A stretch of 64,000 bases of DNA from Erinaceus europaeus. Lineage: Eukaryota > Chordata > Mammalia > Eulipotyphla > Erinaceidae. Positions 37,996 through 50,545 of the stretch are shown in pieces. The first letter of the stretch is position 1. Every line of letters begins with the position of its first letter. The notes beneath the pieces are model-generated. The model did not search any database and was not told the origin of the DNA. It was given only the letters and a program-made list of their open reading frames with translations. A program made the position numbers and the translations under genes. The stretch spans positions 73,799,174 through 73,863,173 of the forward strand of contig NC_080179.1 in assembly GCF_950295315.1 (NCBI RefSeq), in the 5' to 3' direction.

Positions 37996-38179
37996 AAAAA
38001 AAAAAAAGAATTTCCCTTAACACCTAAGAGTGTTCATTCGCCTTGAAGTGTTGCTTTCGGAACAGGAGCAAAAGATTTCCAATTTAAGAATTCCTACAAG
38101 GGCAAATGCTGCAAGTGCACTATACCCATGAGTACACTCAAGGGGAACTACAGCATGAGAGAAAAAAATCTCACTAGCA

Positions 38180-38435
38180 AAACAACTCACTTGGCAGCGC
38201 ACTGCTTGGGTGTGGTGACCCGGGTTCCAGTCTAGTGCTATGAAACCGTCAGAATTCCTCTCACAAGCCTGGCGCACTGAAGGAAGCTTTGTGGGCCCCG
38301 GCACAAGTCCTCACTCACTCTTTCTGCTCTCCCACCCTGCCCGAAAAGTCATCCTGGAGTACTCAAGTTGCAGAGATTTCTCTCTCTTTTCTCTCTCTCT
38401 CTCACAATCTATCTCTCATAAAGAAAGAAAGAAAA
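38180..38435 (+). mobile_element. Divergent tRNA-SINE (SINE-E-like)
   Basis: ACTCACTTGGCAGCGCACTG, CCCGGGTTCCAGTCTAGTGC and a CT-rich, CATAAAGAAAGAAAG end. Confidence 0.55.
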
Positions 38436-38592
38436 AATCTTACTAAATATGGATATAGGAGACAAATGATTGATAGCCTAAGTAAAATTATTAGAAATGT
38501 ACTAATTTTATGCCAGATATATTTAAACATTGTTTACTTTCTTTACTGTGCTAAACATAATTACAGACTTAATCAAGATTAAATTTTTTTCA

Positions 38593-38721
<129 letters not shown>

Positions 38722-39186
38722 CTACAAAGGGAAAAATAGAAGAGAGAGAATAAGGTTTTAAGATGTCCTGCTTATCGAGCCACGAAGGTGTTATAATAAG
38801 AGAGTGCACAGTCTTGCATGCCTACGGTACCAAGTTCAGGCCTCAGCACCTCATCCAATAGTCATGTTCTGGTTCTCTCTGTGTCATTATCTCTAATAAA
38901 CAAACAAAACTTAAAAAGCAAAATCAGGCAAAAAAAAAAAAAAAAAAACCAGTAAGTTCCTACTTACGCACAAGTCTTATAAAACAAGGGTATGGATAGG
39001 CAAGTACTTCAAAATTCAAACACGAATTCAGCAGTAACACCGCATGCAGAATGAAACCCTTGTATACACCTTCTATACACCAAGTCCACAGATCAATTCC
39101 CTGCACTGCAGAGACTGATCTCTCAGGAAAATAAATCCTTTTTTTTTTTTTTTAAAGTAATGACAAGTTAAGAACTCTCAAAAACT
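38722..39186. other. WDR33 intron, faint SINE remains
   Basis: Decayed SINE-C-like sequence at 38790-38905, A21 near 38928-38948 and a T15 run at 39137-39153. Confidence 0.45.
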
Positions 39187-39415
39187 GGGAGTCGGGCACA
39201 AAGCACAAGGACCAGTATAAGGATCCCGATTCAAGCCCCCGGCTCCCCACCTGCAGGAGAGTCACTTCACAGGCAGTGAAGCGGGTCTGCAGGTGTCTGT
39301 CTTTCTCTCCCCCCTCTGTCTTGCCCTCCTCTCTCCATCTCTCGGTCCTATCCAACAACGACAACAATAATAACTACAACAATAAAGCAACAAGGGCAAC
39401 AAAAAGGAGTATTTT
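39187..39415 (+). mobile_element. SINE-A lacking the A-box half of its head
   Basis: GGGAGTCGGGCACAAAGCAC jumps over the GCGCAGCGGGTTAAGC part, so its Pol III promoter is half missing. Confidence 0.9.
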
Positions 39416-39993
<578 letters not shown>

Positions 39994-40403
39994 CTAGCTT
40001 GTTTGAAACTAAATTAATTAATAACAACAAAATGTCAGCTGTCATAAATGTCGAGAAAACAGGTTTAAAGAATTTTAATTGTATTTTACAACAGATAATA
40101 GTAGGTTTCTTAGAAAGACTCCTCCTCTAGTCTACTGACATGAGACAGCTCTTCTCTGCACTCACTTTATCGCATCAGTCCTCCAAGATGCTACTAACCC
40201 TAGCACATTCTCACTGGCCATACCTTAAAAAACAAAATTAAAAAAAAAAAAAAAAAAATAGGGAAGGAAGGAAAGAAGTAAGGAGAAAATACGGAGTAGA
40301 AGGACATCATATCCCATTTCGTCAAAATTCTAAGAAAAAAATAATTCTTCACATCTTGTCCTTGGTTTTCTAAATTTCTCCCAAGCTGTCTTAGTCCAGT
40401 TTT

Positions 40404-40632
40404 CTTTTTTTTTTTTTTTCTTTTTGTTATCGGATAGAGACAGAGAGAAATGGAGAGAGGAGGGGAAGACAGTGAGGGGGAGAGAAAGACAAACACCTGC
40501 AGACCTGCTTCACCGCCTGTGAAGTGACGCCCCTGCAGGTGGGGAGCCGGGGGCTCGAACCGGGATCCTTATCCGGTCCTTGCACTTTGCGCCACCTGCG
40601 CTTAACCCATCGCGCTACCACCCTACTTCCCC
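40404..40632 (-). mobile_element. SINE-A with shortened tail
   Basis: T-rich start then TTATCGGATAGAGACAGAGA; full head complement. Confidence 0.9.
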
Positions 40633-40854
40633 TAATCCAGTTTTCAAACTGAAATACCTGGGAAAATCTAAGTCTATCATCATCTCTGAATCTTTTTATC
40701 TTTCTATGTGCAAACTCTAATTATGCCCAATAGTCAACAAATGTTCACGAGTGGTCATAACAGACAAACCCCTGATTAAAACAAGGGTTGGCAATGGAAA
40801 ACACATCAGACTTATAATCACTAGGCAAAGACAAGCCGATCAAGAACTCATAAG

Positions 40855-40990
40855 GGTGGCTAGGGAGGTGGCTTGGGGGGTAGAACGCAGGACTTGCATG
40901 CCTCCAAGACCCCAGTTCTTGTGCTAAACATGCTCACAGAGCACTCTGGCCCCTCACAATTCCTCTCTCTCTCTCTCATTAAATAATATA
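40855..40990 (+). mobile_element. SINE-C, divergent
   Basis: GGCTAGGGAGGTGGCTTGGG and CTCTCTCATTAAATAATA. Confidence 0.7.
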
Positions 40991-41140
40991 TGAGAGAGAG
41001 AGAGAGAGAGAGGAGAAGGAGGAGGAGGAGGAGGAGGAGGAGGAGGAGGAGGAGGAAGAGGAGGAAGAGGAGGAAGAGGAAGAGGAGTAGGAAGAGGAGG
41101 AGGAAGAGGAGGAGGAGCAGGAGAAGGAGGAGGGAAAAGG
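40991..41140. repeat. (GA)n/(GGA)n purine tract, about 150 bp
   Basis: All-purine plus strand except a few T/C interruptions. In the WDR33 pre-mRNA it is a (UCC)n pyrimidine tract about 500 nt downstream of exon A. Confidence 0.95.
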
Positions 41141-41863
<723 letters not shown>

Positions 41864-42411
41864 CTAAGGTAGAAAAAAAGATTTTCAATGCAACTGTCAG
41901 CACAGCAATACTAACTAGAAACACTATAAAGGAATCCATTTGACACTTCCTTTTCTTAACATGTATTCTTTTAGTCAGCCTATTTACAGAAGGAATTGTA
42001 AGTTAATGTAGTTACACATATGATAAAGGTCAATTAACAAAGTCAGAGCCAGTAAGTATTTGGTAACAGTCTGATGAAGAATGGTCTCATGTTGTGCATG
42101 CAGGGATTGACTGCAGGAGAAAATCAGTAACAACTAGTCTTTATAAAACAAATTTTCTTTATTTCCAGTTCCCATTTTATACAATTACTATAAACTTCAA
42201 AACCTAGGTTGTCTTTTAAAACTTCCTAAAAATAACAGAGGAATATGCTGTATTATTTCAAACGAATGGTCAGAGAACACATATTTACATTCAGGTTCAA
42301 GGTACCAACTACAAAGACTTGTCAGTAACATAATTCCACATAATTATTCAGGTAATAGAAAGGTAATAAATGAACATGGTGGAAAAAAAACTTGTTTTTC
42401 CCATTTTATTC
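41864..42411. other. WDR33 intron 1, nothing recognised
   Basis: AT-rich sequence upstream of the first coding exon; no CpG island or TATA-like promoter seen. Confidence 0.5.
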
Positions 42412-42680
42412 AAAAGGACAGAGAGACGTTAAGAAACAAGAGGGAGACAGACACCTGCAGACCTGCTTCACCCGCCGATACAACACCTACGGGGGGGGGG
42501 GGGGGTCACTTAACCACTCATGAGGCAGGTCTGCAGGCATCTACCTTCCCCTCCCCTCTCATTTCTCTGTCCTAACCAACAACAGTAACAATATCCACAA
42601 CAAAAATGGAAAAATTGGCCACCAGGAGCAGTGGATCTGCAGTGCAGGCACCAAGCCGTAGCAATAACCCTGGAGGCAAA
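42412..42680. mobile_element. Foldback SINE-A-long around G15
   Basis: 42412-42478 is minus-strand SINE body (CACCTGCAGACCTGCTTCAC); G15 (42491-42505) lies in the turn; 42518-42680 is plus-strand body (GAGGCAGGTCTGCAGGCATC) continuing to the 3' module. Confidence 0.82.
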
Positions 42681-43277
42681 GAATAAAATAAAATAAAATA
42701 AAATAAGCATTTTTTTAAATAAAATGTGTTTAATTTTTTTTAAGTAAAGTTCTAAAGTAAATAAATATTGGCAAACTAATTCTCGTTGAATTACTGAATC
42801 TGTTACAAAAGGAAAACAAAAATTATTCTGTATTTGTTCTTTAGTTTATATATGACAGAACCAGACCAAGACTGACACACGTGATGCAGGGAATAGGCCT
42901 CATGTGTGCAGACCCATCATTCTAGTCACTGAGCCATTGTCTAAGTAAGTGTAAGTATCAAGTCACCTACTAAACTGGGAAGAAAAAACTAAGATTTGGC
43001 TATCAAAGACAGGTTTTAGTGTTCTCATCTTTTTTCTGTCTTAATGGTAAATATCAGCTGAGCAGCATGGATTGTTTTTTAAGTTGCTGGGTTTCATTTT
43101 CATTAAAATCTCTATTTGTCCTCCTTATAAACAGCATTAATTACTGGGGGGGAAATAGATCTCACAAGAGAGCTTACCTCCCTCCCCCATTATTCCAACT
43201 TTTGCTTCAACATTCAAAGTTTTACATGGCAACAGTTAAAGTAATTTAGTAATTTCTCCATGAAACAGTAGACTACT
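42681..43277. other. Intronic stretch, faint old SINE
   Basis: A decayed SINE-F-like trace (GTGATGCAGGGAATAGGCCT) at about 42845-42940; otherwise nothing. Confidence 0.45.
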
Positions 43278-43366
43278 GGGGGCTGGGTGGCAGAACAGCT
43301 GATTAAGTGTACATGTTACAGCTCACAAAGACTCAGGTCCCAGCCCCCGGTCCCCACCTGCAGGAG
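43278..43366 (+). mobile_element. SINE-B head fragment
   Basis: GGGGGCTGGGTGGCAGAACA to CCCCACCTGCAGGA, then abrupt change to repeat X. Confidence 0.75.
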
Positions 43367-43700
43367 GCTGGACAACATACTCTATGCTGCACCTGAGCAA
43401 GATGGGTCCTGAAATTGGGGCAGCCTGGAACGTTCCTACTCATGACCACAGAATGTGAGCTCAGATCTACAGGGATGCAGAGGTCACATAGGCTAAGCTG
43501 AATATGGACCCCAGATCACAGCAAGCTGATGACACCAAATAACAGTAGTGGCGGGGTTGCAGCAGTAACAAGCCAGCGAGACAGCTCGCCATGCACCCAG
43601 CCTAGGTCTGAGTCAAGCCCCCAACACACTGATGGAAGTCTGGCTGCAGTGGGACCTTCCTCTCCCCCTCCTCTTGTCCAGAAAAAGGCTGATCAGAGCA
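43367..43700 (+). mobile_element. Repeat X, 5' portion
   Basis: GACCACAGAATGTGAGCTCA and CTACAGGGATGCAGAGGTCA match 17290-17390; further sequence to about 43700 is not in the other copies here. Confidence 0.65.
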
Positions 43701-44499
43701 GTGAAGCCCTGATGACAAAAATAACAGAAGAAAATGCAGCCAGGGAGGTAGCAAGGGACTCGGGTTCCCCAACTCAATGCCTACAACACATGCCCAAGTT
43801 ATACTCTGGTCTTCTCTTTCTCCAGAAGCTGAGAGAGAGAGAGGGTGAGGGGATAGATTACACTGTGCTGCAATCTAAACGCTATAGTCTGTCATTTGTC
43901 TTCTAAGCGGATGTTTGTTCCTACTATTGTTAGGGAAGTGTGACTCAGTGGGTAGAATTTATAGTGCGCATGCATGAGATGAGGCCCAGGGTTGAATATC
44001 TAAAGGGGTGATCTTGCTCTTTGTTAGCTTTCATTTCATAAATAAACCTTAAAACACAAATATACACAGGGTTTGGTAGAAAGCCCACCCAGTAGGACAC
44101 ACAATCTACTGTGTACAAAACCTGGTTGTTTAAGCCCCTCAGCACCGCCAGGTGACACCATTAGAAAGGGGAAGCTTCGGGAACAGTGCAGAGACGCTGC
44201 AGAGTCCCTGCTCTTATCTGGAAAACCAAGCATTCCACCCCAAGTGGGAGAGCTGCACGGGGGTGAAGTTCCAGTGACGCTCGGGCAGGGCCGGGTGCGA
44301 GACAGATTCTGAGCGTCTGTCATCACCAAAGCTCATTACTAGGAGCCGAATTTAGAAATGGGAGGGGGCGGGAGCGGAAGCGGAAGCGGAGCAGAACATA
44401 GCTCTAAAGTGCTGTGGGAGTGGGGCTTGACTCTGTGCTGCATGCGTGGTGCAAAGCAGGTGCACTACCTAGATGAGCTATCTTGCCACTCCTTAAATT
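43701..44499. other. Intronic stretch with decayed SINEs
   Basis: SINE-C-like at 43930-44050 and SINE-B-like at 44060-44250, both heavily diverged; a GGAAGC repeat at 44370-44395. Confidence 0.4.
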
Positions 44500-44668
44500 A
44501 CTTTTTATCATCTTTATTTATTGGATAGAGACAGTCAGAAATCTAGAGACACCTCCAGCACTGATTCACCGCTCACAGAGCTTTCCCCCTGCAAGTGGGG
44601 TTGGGGCTCAAGTCGAGTCCTTGCACATAATGACGTGAGCTCAGCCAGGTGCGCCACCACGCAGGCCC
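44500..44668 (-). mobile_element. SINE-B
   Basis: TATCATCTTTATTTATTGGA tail and CCAGGTGCGCCACCACGCAG head complement. Confidence 0.88.
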
Positions 44669-44723
44669 CTTTGATAAAAAGCTTTAAGAATTTATGGAGG
44701 GAGATAAAGACGAAGAGACAAAG

Positions 44724-44985
44724 CAGGAGTCGGGCGGTAGTGCAGCAGGTTAAGCGCAGGTGGCGCGAAGCACAGGGACCGGCATGAGGATCCTGGTTCG
44801 AGCCCCCAGTTCCCCACCTGCAAGGGGGTCGCTTCACAGGCAGTGAGGCAGGTCTGCAGGTGTCTTTCTCTCCCCCCACCCCCCCGTCTTCCCCTCCTCT
44901 CTGTCCTATACAACAACCACCAATAGGATCAATAACTACAACAATAAAACAACAAGGGCAACAAAAAAGGGAATAAAAGAGAGAG
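44724..44985 (+). mobile_element. SINE-A
   Basis: AGTCGGGCGGTAGTGCAGCA head; complete tail. Confidence 0.92.
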
Positions 44986-45837
44986 ACGTAGTCGAGCGCT
45001 GTCCCCGTCAGCATATTCAGCGCCAAGGATCAAATCTGTGGCCTGAGGTGTAAAGCCCAAAAATTCTATCTGCTGGACCACTTCCCGTGTTACTACACCT
45101 GCTTCGTTTTGGGGTTTTTTTAACAGAAGGGAGAATATGCAAAATACCCAATTCTCTTACAAACTTCTGTCTACACTACAGTTGACTATAGAATGTTGCA
45201 CAACAGGTCACCAGTTTAATAATTTTAACTGAAATTTTATCATCTCCCCTTGTCTCCTTAGCCCCTGACAACCACTCCTGGATTCTATGCATTTGACTAG
45301 CTTAAATAACCAAGATGCGTGTGATCATACAATGTCTGTCTCTCTGTAACTAGACTGATTCACTTGGCATGCTGTCTTTAAGGATCGTCCAGCATGACAC
45401 TGTATGTGTGTATGACTCTCATCTCTAGCTAAAGGTTCAGCCTGTTTCCACAGCTTGACTACTGTAGATAATGGAACATGGGGAAAGCATACTCCTTCAG
45501 GATGCTGATATATCAGCACACAGAGCTGTTCACCAATTTAAAACTGGTTTATAACGTAAGATATTGAGAGTAGCTTCACACTTATATATTAGTGTATATA
45601 TTAGCTTCACACTTATATATTAGTGTAAGTCTCTGAAACAACCACACTTACATTAATAATGCTATAATAATAATAATTCTCTTGTTGAGGTATCCATGGC
45701 TTATAAGACTGTAATTGTTTTACAAGTACAATTTCTCACCTCTTTCAAATGCATTACCACACCTAAACACCACCACAGAAGCAATATCCCTTCACCAGTG
45801 GAACCCTCCACCTCATTCTCCTTTAATAACCGGTTCT
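44986..45837. other. Intronic stretch, nothing recognised
   Basis: Contains a 29-bp direct repeat (TAGCTTCACACTTATATATT at 45571 and 45603) and no exon. Confidence 0.45.
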
Positions 45838-45897
45838 GGGGGCTGGGCAGTGGCGCACAGGGTTAAGCGCACACGGCACAAAGCGCAAGGACGGAAG
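45838..45897 (+). mobile_element. SINE-A head fragment
   Basis: GGGCAGTGGCGCACAGGGTT to GCGCAAGGACGG, then unrelated sequence. Confidence 0.85.
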
Positions 45898-46154
45898 AAA
45901 GGCTAGCCTGTTCTGACACACGTACAGAAAAGCTTATCTTCATTTAACTTTGCTTATTCCCTTCCTTTGATCCGCCACTTATTCCAAGTGAGGGAGATGA
46001 GCATTTTCATTTTATGTAAGTTACTTTAGTAGTTTACTGTAGGGCTGATTTAGTGGTAGTAGAATCATCTAACTGTCTAAAACGTCCTTCAGCGCACCTT
46101 GCTCACACATGACTGATAATCTGGGTCTTTTCTAAGACTTTAAAACTGTCACAG

Positions 46155-46433
46155 AGGGATTCGGGCTGTAGCACAGTGGGTTAAGCGCAGGTGGCGCAAA
46201 GCACAAGGACTGGCATAAGGATCCCGGTTCGAGCCCCGGCTCCCCACCTGCAGGGGAATCGCTTCACAGGCGGTGAAGCAGGTCTGCAGGTGTCTGTCTT
46301 TCTCTCCTCCTCTCTGTCTTCCCTTCCTCTCTCCATTTCTCTCTGTCCTATCCAACAATGACAACAATAATAACTACAACAATAAAAACAACAAGGGCAA
46401 CAAAGGGAATAAATAAATAAAATTTAAAAAAAA
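46155..46433 (+). mobile_element. SINE-A
   Basis: Complete; head begins GGATTCGGGCTGTAGCACAG. Confidence 0.93.
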
Positions 46434-46614
46434 AACTGTCACAGCATGTTCTTCTAGCCCTTCCTAAATCTCAGAGCGAATTTAGGTTGGAAATGAAACT
46501 GGTTATTTTATGGGAGTTCTCTTACAGGTGACTGCATTTCTCTAGCTGTTTCTAATACATGGGGGGGGGGAGTTTGCGCCTGAGTTGGTGCGTGTATTTC
46601 ACCACTACCAAGCC

Positions 46615-46925
46615 ACTCTTTTTTTAATTCTTTTATTATCTTTATTTGCTTATTCAATACTAGAGACAGACAGAAATTGAGAGGGATGGAAGAGCTAGAG
46701 AGGGAGAGAGACAGAGAGACACCTGCAGCCCTGCTTCACCACTTGTGAAGCTCTCCCCCTGCAGGTGGGGCCCAGCCAGTTTCTCGTTAGAGGAGGAGAG
46801 AGTGAAGGAAAGGGAGAGCCATCTCAGCGGTAGGGGTGCCTCTGGTGGCCTGCCACAAGCACCACTAGGACTTAAACCAGGCTCGCGTGCATGCCAAGAC
46901 ACATGCGTTGCCCAGCCTAGTGAGT
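46615..46925 (-). mobile_element. SINE-B with an internal insertion
   Basis: Normal complement to GCAGGTGGGGCCCA (46770), then about 90 bp of foreign sequence, then head-like GACTTAAACCAGGCTCGCGT. Confidence 0.75.
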
Positions 46926-47005
46926 TACTCCTAATCTTTCAGCTGGAATGTTCCTCCACAGTTTTGTTTCTCAAATACGAGTGAGTATAGACAGATAAGA
47001 GATAT

Positions 47006-47025
47006 GGGGGGGGGGGGGGGGGGGG
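47006..47025. repeat. G20 homopolymer
   Basis: The longest G run in the window, directly before a SINE-D. Confidence 0.95.
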
Positions 47026-47140
47026 AGACCAGCACTGCTCAGCTCTGCTTTATGATGGTGCAAGGGATTGATTGGGCTGAAGACCTCCAAGCTTCAGCTG
47101 CGAGTCTGTTATTTAAACAGCTGTGCTATTACCCCAACCC
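47026..47140 (-). mobile_element. SINE-D
   Basis: GCACTGCTCAGCTCTGCTTT and TGTGCTATTACCCCAACCC. Confidence 0.82.
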
Positions 47141-47165
47141 AATTACTCAAGTGGGTCTCTGCTTC

Positions 47166-47292
47166 TCTCCTCCCTCTCCCTCTCCCTCTCTCCCTCACCC
47201 TCTCCCTCTCTCCCTCACCCTCACTCCCACCCCCTCCCCCACCCTCTCACCCTCACCCTCTCCCTCTCCCTCTCCCTCTCCCTCTCCCTCTC
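47166..47292. repeat. (CCCTCT)n/(CCCTCA)n pyrimidine repeat
   Basis: CT-rich hexamer array with embedded CACCC variants. Confidence 0.95.
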
Positions 47293-47950
47293 ACCTGTTA
47301 TGACTTTTTTCATACTTTCTCTGGTTTTGTTGAAGTTTGCTTTTTGGCAAGACCACAACTTGGAAGTCAATTTGAGAAGTTACACAACAGGTCTATGGAC
47401 ACTGGTGTTTTCTTCATGCTATTACCTTGGCCCATCACTGTAGATAATCTCCTGTCTTACCCACTAAGACTGGTGTTCCATGAGGCCAGTCAGGGGTGAT
47501 GTGTTTCATCAGGCCTGGGTAGTGACCCAGGTATTCAAGCAAAAGTGACAGCTGAGTGTGTACCATCAAGGTCATGGCATAGGTACAGACCATAATCCTG
47601 AGGGTTTGTGTGCAAGCTGGCTGCACAAACACTGTAGTGCTGTATGACGTGAATGGAGAGCTTCTAACAGCTCCACCCCGGTACCTGTTACTAAGCAAAT
47701 TCCAAAACAGTGTGTCACTAGGCTGACCGTGCAAGAAGGCACATGGTCTAAGAAGGCATCTGGTACAACATCCATGGAGATCACAGCTTTTTCTTGCCCC
47801 CTCGTTGTACAGTTGTATGCACAAAGTTATACTATAATATAGGATTGATGTGCACTCTGCTCATCTCATAAAAGTACTGCGTCTTATGAGACTCTTCCCA
47901 ACTGGAGGCTTATTGTCTTGTGAAGTAGTGCATTAAAGAACACTTTTTCG
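47293..47950. other. Intronic stretch with an unexplained open frame
   Basis: A 129-codon minus-strand open frame (47824-47435) starts MCIQLYNEGARKSC; an overlapping 70-codon frame sits in another phase. No family recognised and no splice or polyadenylation support; possibly an old repeat or pseudogene. Confidence 0.3.
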
Positions 47951-48660
47951 GGGAGTCGGGCAGTAGTGCAATGGGTTAAGTGCAGGTGGCACAAAGCGCA
48001 AGGACTGGCATAAGGATCCTGGTTCCAAACCCCAACTCCCCACATGCAGGGGAGTCGCTTCACAAGCGGTGAAACATGCTGGGGTCTGCATGGCCCCGAT
48101 CTAGGCCCAGCAGACATTCCGTAAGCCTGGCTCGAGTTTCGCTGATGGTCACTAACTTCCTCAGAGTGACACAGCATTTCCTGTAGGCCATGCCTAAATT
48201 CACCTCTGCCCTCCAGCTGATGATGCGTATAGAGCATAGGCCCCACCAACGGTGACGCCACCTCACACCACCTCTGACGACATCTCACCCTACCTTCCCA
48301 TCCCTGCCTCTACCCCCCACCTATAAAAAGTGGTCTTTTTCTCAATAAAGCGAGTCACTGCCTTGACAGAACTCCCGACTTGGTGTGGTGTCTTTTCTCA
48401 AGTTGTCGACACTCTCCCTCCCGCTCAGCCCCAGAAGGGGGGTCCGGCTGGTCCAGATCTCCCTCCTCGTGACTACCTGTCAGGGAGAACCCCGACAGAA
48501 ACAGGTCTTCAGGTGTCTGTCTTTCTCTCCCCGACTCCCCCTGCTCTCTTCATTTCTCTCTGTCCTATCCAACAAAGATGACATCAGTAACAACAATAAT
48601 AATAATAATAACTACAAAAATAAAACAACAAGGGCAACAAAAGTAAATAAATAAATATTT
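47951..48660 (+). mobile_element. SINE-A, split by a solo LTR
   Basis: Head and start of body at 47951-48076, remainder (AGGTCTTCAGGTGTCTGTCT to tail) from 48498. Confidence 0.92.
48077..48497 (+). mobile_element. Solo LTR of an endogenous retrovirus, 421 bp
   Basis: Begins TGCTGGGG and ends CCCCGACA, the usual TG...CA, flanked by the 6-bp duplication GAAACA (48071-48076, 48498-48503). TATAAAA is at 48322-48328 and AATAAA at 48344-48349, only about 20 bp apart. Polyadenylation signal before the likely cap site, a short R and a 6-bp duplication suggest a class II (betaretrovirus-like) element; that class call is inference. No internal viral sequence is present, so it arose by LTR-LTR recombination. 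Confidence 0.9.
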
Positions 48661-48699
48661 AACCAAAAAAAAAAAAAAAAAAACAAACACACATTTTCG

Positions 48700-48984
48700 G
48701 GAGTCAAGCAGTAAGGCAGCGGGTTGAGCACAGGTGGTGCAAAGCGCAAAGACCAGCGTAAGAATGCTGGTTCGAGGCCCTGGTTCCGTACCTGCAGGGG
48801 AGTCGCTTCACAGGCAGTGAAGCAGGTCTGCAGGTGTCTGTCTTTCTCTCCCCCTCTCTGTCTTCCCCTCCTCTCTCCATTTCTCTCTGTCCTACCCAAT
48901 AACAATGGAAAGAATATGGCCTCCACTGGTTTGTGGTGCAGGCACTGAGCCCCAGCGATAACCCTGCAGGCAATAAATTTTTTT
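48700..48984 (+). mobile_element. SINE-A-long
   Basis: AGTCAAGCAGTAAGGCAGCG head; 3' module GATAACCCTGCAGGCAATAA. Confidence 0.9.
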
Positions 48985-49013
48985 TTTTTAATTTAAAGAT
49001 GTTTTAAAAAAAA

Positions 49014-49280
49014 ATGGGGAGTCGGGCAGTGGCGCATAGGGTTGAACACACGTGGAATGAAGCCCAAGGACTGGCGTGAGGATCCCGGTTCAAGCCCCAG
49101 GCACCCTACCTGCAGGGGAGTCGCTTCACAAGCGGTGAAGCTGGTCTGCAGGTGTCTTTCTCTCCCCCTCTGTCTTCTCTCCATTTCTCTCTGTCCTGTC
49201 CAACAACAACTACATCAATAATCACAACAATGTTAAAAACAACAAGGACAACAAAAGGGAAAATAATTAATTTTTTTTTA
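49014..49280 (+). mobile_element. SINE-A
   Basis: AGTCGGGCAGTGGCGCATAG head; complete. Confidence 0.9.
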
Positions 49281-49479
49281 AATATTGAGTTGCTAAAAAA
49301 AAAAAACGCATGGGGTGGGGGTGGGGGTGGGGTAGGGAGGGGATATCTGGGCACCTCTCTGGTTCCTGTGACACTGAAGACAGAGATCAGACTCTCATTC
49401 CTTGAAGTCCGTCACTCTAATCACTGCACCACAACCTGGTCTACACTTCAACTTTACTGAGTTAACTTTAATGCTCAGG

Positions 49480-49622
49480 TTTTAAGATTTATTTATTGAT
49501 GACAGAGAGAGAGATACAGATCAGGGCATCATTCTAGTACATGTGATGATGTCGGGATCAAAGTCAGGATCTCACACTTGAGTGTACACAGCTTGACTGA
49601 CTATTCCACTTGCTGGGCCTCT
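49480..49622 (-). mobile_element. Old SINE (family F)
   Basis: GATTTATTTATTGATGACAG, GTACATGTGATGATGTCGGG ATCAAAG; similar sequence at 53520-53645. Confidence 0.6.
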
Positions 49623-49796
49623 GGTTCCGGGGTTTTTAGTCCTTGTTATGTGAACTATCTAATTCAAGTTTCTGTGTGGTATGTCCCATGCTATGGCTTT
49701 GACGCTGCTATGGAGGTAAAGAAAACAGATACTATATGAGTCATTCGTCTTGGTCTCTCCTCCCCTGAACCTACATTTATTTAAAAGTTTTATATA

Positions 49797-50040
49797 GGGA
49801 GTTGGGCGGGTGCTAGCGCAGCGGGTTAAGCGCACATGGCGCAGAGCACAAGGACCGGCGTAAGGATCCCGGTTCGAGCCCCCGGCTCCCCACCTGCAGG
49901 GGAGTCGCTTCACAGGCGGTGAAGCAGGTCTGCAGGTGTCTGTCTTTCTCTCCTCCTGTCTTCCCCTTTCTCTCCATACTATCTAACGACGACGACATCA
50001 ATAACAACTAAAACAATAACAAAAAAATTTTTTAAAAAAA
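49797..50040 (+). mobile_element. SINE-A
   Basis: GCGGGTGCTAGCGCAGCGGG head, GACGACGACATCAATAACAA tail. Confidence 0.92.
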
Positions 50041-50261
50041 TAAAAGTTTTATATCCACAGAAAGCTTAAGCATAAAATAGACCCAGCTATGGGTCTACTA
50101 TGAACACTTCTCATAATCAGTGCACAAATGCTGAAGATTCATTATCACCCAAATCTCAGAGTTTACATAAGTAAACAGTGCTATACACTCTATGCGTTTT
50201 GATAAATATACTAAGATAAACCTCTTTCATGTAGCAATGTCTACCTAAGGTTCTGATTTTG

Positions 50262-50545
50262 GGGGGCTGGGTGGTGGTGGACCAAGTTAAGTGCACATTA
50301 TTACCATGAGAAAGGGTCCTTACCCCAGCCCCAGCCCCAGCGCCCTCCCCCACCTGCGAGGGAGAGCAAGTCTACAGGTATCGTGTGTCTTTTTCTCTCC
50401 CTCCCTAGTTCTCCTCCCTTCTCAACTTCTCTGTCCTATCAAATAAAAATCAAAAAGAAGCAAAAAAGAAAAAGAAAAAAATGGCCACCAGTAGTGGGTA
50501 TTGCACCGAACCCCAGTGATAGGACTAGCGGCCAAGGAAAATAAG
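50262..50545 (+). mobile_element. SINE-B-long
   Basis: GGGGGGCTGGGTGGTGGTGG head; a CCCCAGCC duplication; 3' module ATGGCCACCAGTAGTGGGTA. Confidence 0.78.

Noticed and set aside
43529..43906. Protein-coding gene (125 codons, Ser/Pro-rich)
   Set aside because: It starts within repeat X and runs into a decayed SINE; no splice sites, known domain or polyadenylation signal.
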